A stretch of DNA of 64,000 nucleotides from Cohnella algarum (lineage in GTDB: Bacteria > Bacillota > Bacilli > Paenibacillales > Paenibacillaceae): assembly GCF_016937515.1 (NCBI RefSeq), contig NZ_JAFHKM010000002.1:5823001-5887000 (forward strand), read 5' to 3'. Positions within the stretch are counted from its first letter, which is position 1. Each line of letters opens with the position of its first letter. Of the stretch, positions 35,093-43,310 are shown piece by piece. The position numbers and the translations under genes were made by a program. The notes beneath the pieces were generated by a model. The model had not been told where the DNA came from, made no database searches, and saw nothing but the letters and a program-made list of their open reading frames with translations.

Positions 35093-36006
35093 CACAGACT
35101 GCTCTCCTTCCCCGTAAGCTCCAGAAAGATGCTCTCCAGGCTGCGCTTGCGCTCCTCGATGCGGACGACGTCGATGCCGGCGCCGACGAGCGCCCGGTTG
35201 CAGTGCGCGACCTGCGCGTCGCTCCATTCGCGAAACGTCAAGTACCCGTCGCCGCCGCCGGATGGCGCCAGCCCTTCGGCGGCCAGCAGCCGCGCCGCTG
35301 CTTCGTTGTTTTGCGTTCGCACGGCGATATGGGAACGGCTGCGGCTTTTCAGCTCCTCCATGCTGCCTTGGAAAGCCAGCTGCCCGTCGCTGATGATGCC
35401 GACCGACGTGGCTGTCTGCTCGATCTCCGACAGCAAATGGCTCGACAGCAGCACGGTGATGCCGTATTGCTGCGGCAACGACCGGATCAGCTCGCGAATC
35501 TCGCCGATGCCGGCCGGATCGAGACCGTTCGTCGGCTCGTCGAGCACGAGCAACTTCGGGAAGGCCATGAGCGCCATGGCGATGCCGAGCCGCTGCTTCA
35601 TGCCGAGCGAATAATGGCCGACTTTCTTGTCCTTTTGCTTTTCGAGGCGGACGATTCGCAGCGCCTCCGTCACGTTGCGCTCCGGCACGTTGCGCAGCCG
35701 CTGCATGACCCGCATATTTTCCAGGCCGGTCAGGTGGTGGTAAGCCGAGGGCGACTCGATCAGCGAGCCCGTCCTGGCGAGGATGGAACGGCGGTGCTTG
35801 CGCAGATCCTGGCCGAAGACGAGGATCTGGCCGGATGTCGGCTTCGCGAGGCCGAGCAGCATTTTCAGCGTGGTGGACTTGCCGGCGCCGTTCGGCCCGA
35901 GGAAGCCGTAGATTTCCCCTTCGTACACGGTCAGGTCGACCTGGCGGACCCGGTAAGCGTCGCCGTACTTTTTGGACAGTCCGTTTGTGGATATAATCGC
36001 GTTCAT
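35092..36006 (-). CDS. Lantibiotic-immunity ABC ATPase, LanF/BcrA type
   Basis: 304 residues. Walker A GPNGAGKST (37-45), signature YSLGMKQRLGIA (about 132-143), Walker B LLVLDEPTNGLD (about 152-163) and the H-loop SSHLLSEI are intact. The C-terminal ~80 residues are the extra domain typical of BcrA/LanF proteins. It energises export of membrane-bound peptide antibiotic by the two permeases encoded downstream. The operon is divergent from a LanR/LanK pair, which probably induces it when the peptide is present. Confidence 0.88.
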   Translation of the reverse strand: MNAIISTNGLSKKYGDAYRVRQVDLTVYEGEIYGFLGPNGAGKSTTLKMLLGLAKPTSGQILVFGQDLRKHRRSILARTGSLIESPSAYHHLTGLENMRVMQRLRNVPERNVTEALRIVRLEKQKDKKVGHYSLGMKQRLGIAMALMAFPKLLVLDEPTNGLDPAGIGEIRELIRSLPQQYGITVLLSSHLLSEIEQTATSVGIISDGQLAFQGSMEELKSRSRSHIAVRTQNNEAAARLLAAEGLAPSGGGDGYLTFREWSDAQVAHCNRALVGAGIDVVRIEERKRSLESIFLELTGKESSL

Positions 36007-36160
36007 GTTCCGAATTCACTCCCGTCTGGATGGACCCCTGCGTCGTATGCGTCGTATTTCGAACCCAAGTATGACACGGTGTTCCTACGCCGAGCTGAAG
36101 CCTGCCTTACGGCAGCCTTAAATCCGTCCGGGGGCATGGTTCTCGGCCGGCGCGGCCCGG

Positions 36161-36166
36161 TATAAT
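36161..36166 (+). promoter_or_regulatory. Candidate -10 for the LanR/LanK genes
   Basis: Perfect TATAAT, 25 bases before the regulator ATG; no clear -35. The ribosome site GGAGGG follows at about 36179. Confidence 0.4.
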
Positions 36167-36190
36167 GGTGACAGAGAAGGAGGGCCGTCC

Positions 36191-36901
36191 ATGATGGAGG
36201 AATGGAGAGGAAAAAAGATACTGCTGGCTGACGACGATCCCGACATTCGGCAGATGATCGACGGCTTTTTGCGCAAGGACGGTTTCTTTCGCATCTATCA
36301 TGCCGCAAGCAGCGAGGAAGCGCTGGCCGTTTGCCGGTCCCAGAAGCCGGATGCCGCCATACTGGACGTCATGCTGCCGGACGGAGACGGGTTTGCCCTG
36401 CTGACCGCGATTCGGCGATTTTCGCAGATTCCCGACCTGTTCCTGTCCGCAAGAGGCGAGGATGAAGATCGGCTGCTCGGGCTCGGACTCGGCGCGGACG
36501 ATTACATGGTCAAGCCGTTCCTGCCGCGCGAGCTGTCGCTTCGGCTATCCGCCGTCTTGCGCCGCGTGTACGCCGCTCCGACGGAGGGGCGGCATCCGGC
36601 TTTCCGGCTCGGCGGTTACACGGTCGATTTGGACGGCGCCGCGGTGCGGGGACCGGACGGCGAGCAGCCGTTGACGGCCAAAGAGCGGGCGCTGCTGCTC
36701 AAGCTCTATGAAAACCGGGGACGCATCGTCACGAGCGACGCGCTTTGCCAGGCCGTTTGGGGAGATGAGTATGACAGCTATGAAAACACGTTGATGGTGC
36801 ACATTCGCCGGATTCGCGAGAAAATCGAAGCCGCGCCGTCGGCGCCGCGGTATTTGCTGACCGTCCGAGGGCTCGGCTACAAGCTGGAGGCGGCGGAATG
36901 A
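36191..36901 (+). CDS. OmpR-family response regulator of the lantibiotic-resistance module (LanR type)
   Basis: 236 residues. Receiver domain (about 9-120) with acidic cluster DDD (14-16), phospho-acceptor D59 (AILDVMLPDGDG) and the conserved K in VKPF; winged-helix DNA-binding domain (about 135-233; LTAKERALLLKLYENRGRIVTSDAL and VHIRRIREKIE). Ribosome site GGAGG precedes two in-frame ATGs (36191 and 36194); either could start. Kinase gene follows 34 bases downstream. Probably activates the divergent LanFEG-type operon. Confidence 0.9.
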   Translation: MMEEWRGKKILLADDDPDIRQMIDGFLRKDGFFRIYHAASSEEALAVCRSQKPDAAILDVMLPDGDGFALLTAIRRFSQIPDLFLSARGEDEDRLLGLGLGADDYMVKPFLPRELSLRLSAVLRRVYAAPTEGRHPAFRLGGYTVDLDGAAVRGPDGEQPLTAKERALLLKLYENRGRIVTSDALCQAVWGDEYDSYENTLMVHIRRIREKIEAAPSAPRYLLTVRGLGYKLEAAE

Positions 36902-36935
36902 ACATGGACGGAGCGGCCCCTATGGAGACGGAAGA

Positions 36936-38357
36936 ATGAGGTTGGACGGGGCGGCCCCTATCTTGCGGCGGTTCGTCGGCGCGACCCTCTGCATCTCCGT
37001 CTTGTTGCTTGCCGTCAATTTCGTCATGCTGGGCGCGTGGCTGTTCAAGGGGATGCGCGGCGGACAACCGCCCGCCGACACCGTACGTCTGACGGCGGAA
37101 GGGCTGACGGCGGACGGCGGCGGCTTCGCGCTGAGCGCGGAGGCGGAGCGGCAATTGAAAGCGAGCCGCGCCTGGGCCATGCTGCTGGACGCAAGCGGGA
37201 CCGCCGTCTGGAGCTACGCGCTGCCGGACGAACTGCCCCGCGTCTACTCGCTTGCCGACGTGGCGCGAATGTCCCGACACTATCTGATGGACTATCCCGT
37301 TTTCGTCTGGGAGCACGAAAGCGGGTTGCTCGTCGTCGGTTATCCCAAGGGCAGCATCGCCAAGTACGCCGTCGACTTTCCTGTCTCCTGGCTGCACGAG
37401 TTGCCATTCCGCTCCGTCGTCCTGGTCATCGCCAACCTTGCCTTGGCGCTTCTGTTGTCGCTTGCGATCGGCGCGCTGCTCATCCGGTCGATCCGGCCGC
37501 TGATCCGCGGAATCCATGCGCTGCCGCACGACCGAGGCGTTGAAATCCAACCGCGCGGCATGCTCGCTTCTCTCGCGAGCAGCATCAACGCCACCTCCGC
37601 GCTGCTGCAGCGGAAAAACGCCGCTCTCAAAACGAGAGACGAAGCGCGCTCCAACTGGATCGCCGGCATTTCCCACGATATCCGCACGCCGCTCTCGTTG
37701 GTGCTCGGCTATGCGAGCGAGCTGGAGGACAGCGCCGACGTGCCGTCCGAGCAGCGAAGAAAAGCCGGCATTATCCGGCGCCAGGCCGAGAAGCTGCGCT
37801 CGCTCGTCAGCGATCTGAACCTGGTATCGATGCTGGAGTACGAGATGCAGCCGCTCGATGTCAAGCCGATCCGCCTCGCGGCGCTGGCGCGCCGGGCAGC
37901 GTCGGACGTATTGAACAACGGGCTGGACGAACGGTTCGCGCTCGAGCTGGACGTTCCCGGCGAGCGGACTGTCGCAGCCGGAGATGAGCGACTGCTGCTG
38001 CGGGCCGTGCTCAACCTGCTGCACAACAGCATCGATCACAATCCGCAAGGCTGCCGGATCGTGCTGCGGACGAGCGAGTCGCCGGAACGCGGCACCTGCT
38101 CCCTGATCGTAGCCGACGACGGCAAGGGAGTCGCGGCCGGCGACCTGTCCGGCTTGCTGGAGCTGCCGTACGCCTCGACGCAGCGGCGCCGCGCGGCGAA
38201 CGGCCGCGGGCTCGGCTTGCCGATGGTAGCCCGCATCGCCAGGGCGCATGGCGGCGAGCTGCGGCTGGCAAGCAGCCCCGAGCAGGGAATGCAGGCGGAG
38301 ATCGAGCTGCCGGCCGCCCCGCCTCCGCTTCCGCTGCGGAATCAGGATAAATCTTAA
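36936..38357 (+). CDS. Sensor histidine kinase of the lantibiotic-resistance module (LanK type)
   Basis: 473 residues. Two membrane helices (about 14-36 and 159-183) flank a roughly 120-residue extracellular sensor. Dimerisation/H-box with phospho-acceptor H247 (GISHDIRTPLS), N-box (NLLHNSIDHNP), G1 (DDGKGVA) and G2 (GRGLGLPM) boxes of the ATPase domain. The extracellular domain is long for kinases that sense through the membrane, which suggests direct peptide sensing (inference). Partner of the OmpR-type regulator. Confidence 0.9.
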   Translation: MRLDGAAPILRRFVGATLCISVLLLAVNFVMLGAWLFKGMRGGQPPADTVRLTAEGLTADGGGFALSAEAERQLKASRAWAMLLDASGTAVWSYALPDELPRVYSLADVARMSRHYLMDYPVFVWEHESGLLVVGYPKGSIAKYAVDFPVSWLHELPFRSVVLVIANLALALLLSLAIGALLIRSIRPLIRGIHALPHDRGVEIQPRGMLASLASSINATSALLQRKNAALKTRDEARSNWIAGISHDIRTPLSLVLGYASELEDSADVPSEQRRKAGIIRRQAEKLRSLVSDLNLVSMLEYEMQPLDVKPIRLAALARRAASDVLNNGLDERFALELDVPGERTVAAGDERLLLRAVLNLLHNSIDHNPQGCRIVLRTSESPERGTCSLIVADDGKGVAAGDLSGLLELPYASTQRRRAANGRGLGLPMVARIARAHGGELRLASSPEQGMQAEIELPAAPPPLPLRNQDKS

Positions 38358-38390
38358 TCGGGATGGTCGCTCGTCATAAGAACAAACCGC

Positions 38391-38432
38391 AAAAAAAAGC
38401 AACAAGACTCCGCTTCGGAGTGCTTGTTGCTT
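38391..38432 (-). terminator. Terminator of the MFS exporter gene
   Basis: GCAACAAG (38399-38406) pairs with CTTGTTGC (38423-38430), with an inner CTCCG/CGGAG stem around CTT. Eight Ts follow on the minus strand (complement of 38391-38398). It lies between convergent genes and may also act on the kinase transcript. Confidence 0.82.
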
Positions 38433-38459
38433 CCGGTTCAGTGCTTGCCTAAACGCCGC

Positions 38460-39893
38460 TCAATGCGACGGATGCATCGCCCGGTGCGACACGATGACGC
38501 GGCGGATGAACAAGGCCATCGCCAGCCCGAACAACGTCACGATCAGGGCGAAATGAAACACGTTCTGAGAGCCCGACGCCATCGCGTTCGCCACCTCGGC
38601 GGCCTCGTTCGGAGCCGCTGACGCGCCGAGATACCGCTCCATGCCGTGCGTCAAGATGCTGATCGCGACGGCGGTTCCGACCGCGCCCGCCACCTGCTGC
38701 AACGTGTTCATGACCGCGGTGCCGTGCGGGTAAAGTTCCGGCGGCAGCTGGTTCAGACCGTTCGTCTGCGCCGGCATGAATACCATCGAAATGCCGATCA
38801 TGAGGCAAATATGCAGCGAGATCATGAGCGCGACCGAGGAAGCCGGAGTGACGCCGGAGAAAAACCATAACGCGGCCGCCACGACGACAAGCCCGGGCAG
38901 GACAAGCCACTTCGGACCGTATTTGTCGAACAGCTTGCCCATGCGAGGCGAAAGGAACCCGTTCAGCGCGCTGCCCGGCAGCAGCATCAGGCCCGCGGCA
39001 AATGCCGAAAGTTCCATGCCTTTCTGGAAATACATCGGCAAAATGATCATGCTGGACAAAATGATCATCATGCAGGTAAGCACAAGCAGCAGTCCTACGA
39101 TAAACATCGGGTACTTAAACACGCGCAAATTCATCATCGGCTCTCGCATGAACAGCTGACGAAGCACGAACAGCGCAAGCGCGGCGAGACCGATGGCGAT
39201 CGATGCGACGACGACCGGATTCGTCCATCCCTCCTCCCCTTCGCCCGCTTTGCTGAAGCCGAAAACGACGCCTCCAAAGCCGAGCGTAGACAGGAGGACG
39301 GACAGCAGGTCGATGCGCGGTTTCGTCACTTCGGTGACGTTCTCCAGATTTTTCAGGCCGACGAGCAAGCCGAACACGAGGAACGGAAGCGACAACCAGA
39401 AAATGAAATGCCAAGTCAAATATTCGATCATAATGCCCGCCACGGTCGGCCCGGTCGCCGGAGCGAACATGATGACGAGACCGACGAATCCCATCGCCGC
39501 GCCGCGTTTCTCCGGCGGATAGACGACCAGAATCGTATTGAACATGAGCGGAATCAAGAGCCCCATTCCGACCGCCTGCAGGACGCGCGCGATCATCAGC
39601 ATCTCGAAATTGAACGCGAGCGCCGCGATCAAGGTTCCGATGATGGAACTCGTCACCGAGGCGATGAACAGCTGCCTCGTCGTGAACCATTGCAGGAGCA
39701 ATCCGGACAGCGGCATCAGAATACCCAGCGTCAGCAGGAACCCCGTCGTCAGCCACTGCGCCGTCGCCACCGAAATTTGGAACACCTCCATCAGATTGCT
39801 TATGGCGATGTTGAGCGCCGTTTCGCTGAACATGCCGATAAAGCCGCAGATCAGCAAAGACGCCATGATCGCGCGAGTATTGTACTTTTTCAT
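38460..39893 (-). CDS. MFS multidrug exporter, DHA2 (EmrB/QacA/LmrB) family
   Basis: 477 residues with fourteen predicted membrane helices, as usual for the DHA2 group. The antiporter motif C-like segment GFVGLVIMFAPATGPTVAGI (helix 5) is present. Likely a proton-driven drug efflux pump. Single-gene transcript with its own consensus promoter and terminator. No MarR or TetR regulator gene is adjacent. Not obviously linked to the lantibiotic module except by position. Confidence 0.9.
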   Translation of the reverse strand: MKKYNTRAIMASLLICGFIGMFSETALNIAISNLMEVFQISVATAQWLTTGFLLTLGILMPLSGLLLQWFTTRQLFIASVTSSIIGTLIAALAFNFEMLMIARVLQAVGMGLLIPLMFNTILVVYPPEKRGAAMGFVGLVIMFAPATGPTVAGIMIEYLTWHFIFWLSLPFLVFGLLVGLKNLENVTEVTKPRIDLLSVLLSTLGFGGVVFGFSKAGEGEEGWTNPVVVASIAIGLAALALFVLRQLFMREPMMNLRVFKYPMFIVGLLLVLTCMMIILSSMIILPMYFQKGMELSAFAAGLMLLPGSALNGFLSPRMGKLFDKYGPKWLVLPGLVVVAAALWFFSGVTPASSVALMISLHICLMIGISMVFMPAQTNGLNQLPPELYPHGTAVMNTLQQVAGAVGTAVAISILTHGMERYLGASAAPNEAAEVANAMASGSQNVFHFALIVTLFGLAMALFIRRVIVSHRAMHPSH

Positions 39894-39960
39894 GAATTCT
39901 CTCCCTCTACCCTATCCGTAGGTTTATTTACGCGGAGCTTTTTCTGCACCGCTATCTGTT

Positions 39961-39989
39961 AATTTAATGGTTACAGTTTAATAAGTCAA
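39961..39989 (-). promoter_or_regulatory. Promoter of the MFS exporter gene
   Basis: Minus strand: -35 TTGACT (39989-39984), 17-base spacer, -10 TAAATT (39966-39961), about 70 bases before the start codon. Confidence 0.65.
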
Positions 39990-40740
39990 TAACAACCTTT
40001 ATTCTTTTTCCTCCGATGTAAGTATATAAGGAATGCGCGGATAACATTTCTCATGGATTGCTGAAATAACGGGAAAAGGCTTGCCGATCTTTTTCACTTT
40101 AATTTTCTTTCGCGCACATCTTTGGTTCCCGAAAGCGAATCCGGATCTGGCCGAGGCGGCCGCCCTCCCGGAGTCTTACGTTTGCTTTACCGGATGTCTG
40201 GTCTTCTTTGCCGGACGTGAGTTTTGCAGGACGGATACGTTTGCCGCAGTATGCCTGTTGATTGACCAAATTTTGTGGCGTGGACAATGGGGGCTAGTCC
40301 ATTCCCGATCGAAAACCGGCATTATCCTCCTCTGCCGGCCCATCGGTTTGATCGACGGATTGTTCGGTTGAAAGGACGGCAAGCAGCGCGCTAACGGATG
40401 GCAGAGACCTTATTTCGTCGAAATTCAGGTTTAGGAGAATGTAACGGAACTGGAGTACGCTATTAACGAAAATTCGACGCGTAAACGGGGGAAAATGAGG
40501 AAATAAGGGCGCTCAGCTCCATTACATTTTGAAAATGCACGATTTTGTCAAAATAGCGAACCCCATCTCCGTTAGCGGAAGAAAATGAGCCTTAAGCGAG
40601 AAGCGATTTGTTGGCTGCCATTTCGTGGTTAATCAACAAGCCTGGCTCCGCAAAGCCGGGACACCGTCTTTCCGGTTGTCGTCGTCAGAGGCAGCCCGTG
40701 ATTTCGAAGCCAGTCATGACTTCCTCCAATACCGTTATTT
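39990..40740. other. Gene-free region
   Basis: No frame here has family-like sequence, a ribosome site or consistent codon use. It contains AT-richer patches and degenerate sequence resembling the downstream hairpin repeat near 40700-40740. Confidence 0.5.
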
Positions 40741-41125
40741 CGGATGACGAGCCGATTCCGGCCTCTCCCAAACGAAATAACGGCCTCAACGGGCCGTTAT
40801 GTCCCTGCGTTGCGGGATATTTCGCCAATAGCAGCCTCGACAGACCACTATTTCGGATGACGAGCCGATTCGGCCTCCCCCAAACGAAATAACGGCCTCA
40901 GCGGGCCGTTATGTCCCTGCGTTGCGGGATATTTCGCAATTAGCGGCCTTGACAGACCGCTATTTCGGATGACGAGCCGATTTCGGCCTCCTCTAAACGA
41001 AATAACGGCCTCAGCGGGCCGTTATTTCCCTGCGTTGCGGGATATTTCGCAATTAGCGGCCTCGACAGACCGCTATTTCGGATGACGAGCCGATCCGGCC
41101 TCGATCGACCGTTATTTCGGAATGA
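40741..41125. repeat. 113-bp tandem repeat with perfect hairpins, three full copies and a partial fourth
   Basis: Copies begin with CGGATGACGAGCCGAT at 40741, 40854, 40966 and 41079 (periods 113, 112, 113). Each full copy holds an inverted repeat; in the third it is perfect: GAAATAACGGCC (40999-41010) with GGCCGTTATTTC (41017-41028) and a 6-base loop. A second small hairpin TAGCGG...CCGCTA follows. Copies differ at a few positions only. Non-coding, downstream of the six-hairpin glycosidase gene. Confidence 0.85.
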
Positions 41126-41242
41126 CGGACCGTATCCAGCCTTCCTCAAACGAAGCTCGCATCGCCTCCGTCAAATTCCGGATTGCGCCGGATTGCCGAC
41201 CGCAGCAAACGGGTCTGCCAAAGCAAAGTTAAGCAATAAGAA

Positions 41243-43266
41243 CTACACCACTCGGATCCTTTTCGGCGCGCCTTCGTAAATGCAGCTCCCGTCGCGATCG
41301 ATTCGGCAGTAACCCGGCTCCATGTGCGCGTCGATGCGATGCCCGCGGAACGTATAGCCAATCAATGTCACGCGGCCCTCGGCCGGCGGCCGGGGGAATG
41401 CCAGGAGACTGCCGTCGAGCTGCGGCCGCATGCCCGCCATGCCGAATAGGATAGCCTGGACTCCGGCCAAACCCGAAATGTTATTGGCACGCTTGTGGGC
41501 AGGCGTCATGGGACGGTCGCAATAATGTTCTTGCGGGAAATAAGGCAAGTGGCTCCCCATCCACAAATGCCGCTTGAGCACATCCCAGGCCAAGTCCGGG
41601 TGGCCGGTCTCCCACAACGTTTGCGCCAGAATGGGACCCTCGCCGGCGAAGCTTCCGCCTCCCGACCAATCCGGGTCGTTCAATTCATAGTGCAGCTCGT
41701 CTTCGGCGGAAACGCTGGATACGCCGTACGGCCCGAGAAACTTCCCATCTTGCAAATGGGACAACAATGCCATCGCCATCTCCGAAGTGCAAGCCCCCAT
41801 GCGCAGCGCGTCGTATGCCTGGATCGAATAGACGAGCTCGCGATGTCCGTCCGGATATACGCTATGAAACCAGCCGGCGGATTCGTCCCACAATTCCTCG
41901 CGAATCGCTTCCCGAATCCGGTCCGCTCGCTCCTTCCACCCGGCCGCCCCCTCCATTCCGAAAAATGCCGCCAGGTCGGCCAGCCGCTCGTAACACCACG
42001 CCCGTTCGGCGTTCGGGCTGCAAACGACATGTTCGTAGCCGCTGCCGCGCATTTCCAGCAAATGATGCTGCTCCCCGTAATCCAGCAGATCTCCGTGCCG
42101 GGACAGACGACGCTCATCCACTTCCAGCACCCGCCGAAGGACGGAAAACCATTCGCGATCGGCCCCATGCTGGCAGAACGTCGACCATGCGAAATGAACG
42201 AACGACCACAGACTGTAGGAGTAAGCGAACGGCTTATCTCCCGTTCCGTCGGGAGCGAAGCTGATGTGCCGGTCGATTCCCCCTTCTTCCATAAAACGCA
42301 GGTACTCCATCGATTTGTCCGCGCCGAGCAGCATCGTCAGCACTTGCCCCGCGTAACCCGCGGCATCCCACGGATAGCTGTTGATGCCTCCTCCGTCCAT
42401 TCCGGATACGGAAGGCAGCGGCTGGATTTTGAAGAGCGGATGCTCCCACAGGCAGATCAGTCCGCTGATCAGCGAACGCCGGTAATAGTCTTCCAGTCCG
42501 GGGATATCGCTCTCCAGCCGCGGCACTCTTTCTTCCGCTTGGCGAATTCGCTGCCGCCACCGCCCGGTCGTCTCGTCTTCCCGCTCGGCCAGGCTCGGTT
42601 CCGCGACATCCGATTCGGCATCGGCTCCGGCGTCGGTCAGCACGACGGCCAATCGACAGACGGCCTCTTCGCCATGATCCGGATGAAAAGCAAGGCCTTC
42701 ATGCCGCAGCGAGATTCGAACCGCTTCGCTCTCCCAGATCCCGTCGCCCCGGCTTGTCGGCAGTCGTCCCCCGGAAGGGGGGACGAAATTCCATTCGCCG
42801 AGCGGGACCTTTCTCACCCGACCGGGATCCAATCGCGGGACGATTCGCAACGGGACGGCTCTTCCGCTGCGGTTTCTCGCCCGGATGACGAGGACGAAGC
42901 CGGCGGCTCCGGACAGCGGGACCAACTCGCTGACGACGGAGAATGACAGCGTCTTGCCCTCTCTCCGCCAATGGTAGGTCCCCTTCGCACGATGCGGTCC
43001 GGCCGCCAGACGATTGCGGCCGGCAGCAAGCCGCAATCGTCCTTGCCCAGACTTCCGGCATCGTCGATCAAGCGGTCATCCGCCTCCAGCCGTACGCTCA
43101 GAAGCAGCTCGCCTGCCGCATATGGGGGAGAAAAACATCCGATAACGCCCATAACCGTCCCGTGCAGCGGCGACGTCACTCCGAACAGGCTGCCGACGCC
43201 GATATGATTGGGAGGCGCCGTGCTTTTGCGAAGATCGAATGCATACCGTTCCAATGGATCGTTCAC
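41243..43266 (-). pseudogene. Six-hairpin (MGH1/GH63-like) glycoside hydrolase with one frameshift
   Basis: The frame starts at ATG 43266 (MNDPLERYAFDLRKST...) and breaks in about 43016-43042; downstream the family sequence continues in another frame to a stop at 41243. Adding one base gives exactly 675 codons (674 residues). The C-terminal two-thirds is an alpha/alpha six-hairpin catalytic domain: MDGGGINSYPWDAAGYAGQ, YSLWSFVHFAW, DPDWSGGGSFAGEGP and LPYFPQEHYCDR. The N-terminal third is a beta-sandwich. The substrate is unknown; it is probably an intracellular exo-glycosidase acting on the oligosaccharide imported by this operon. No signal peptide. Last gene of the operon; the GH141-like gene lies upstream. 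Confidence 0.78.
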
Positions 43267-43310
43267 GTCTAATTCACCTTTCCTTCGCGGGCATCCGGCA
43301 GAAGGCCCGA

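Noticed and set aside
34343..36019. 558-residue frame spanning the LanE and LanF genes
   Set aside because: Its first half is the ATPase gene read out of frame; only the part from 35092 is the permease.
40608..41279. Small frames in the hairpin-repeat region
   Set aside because: They follow the repeat units, lack ribosome sites and show no family-like sequence.
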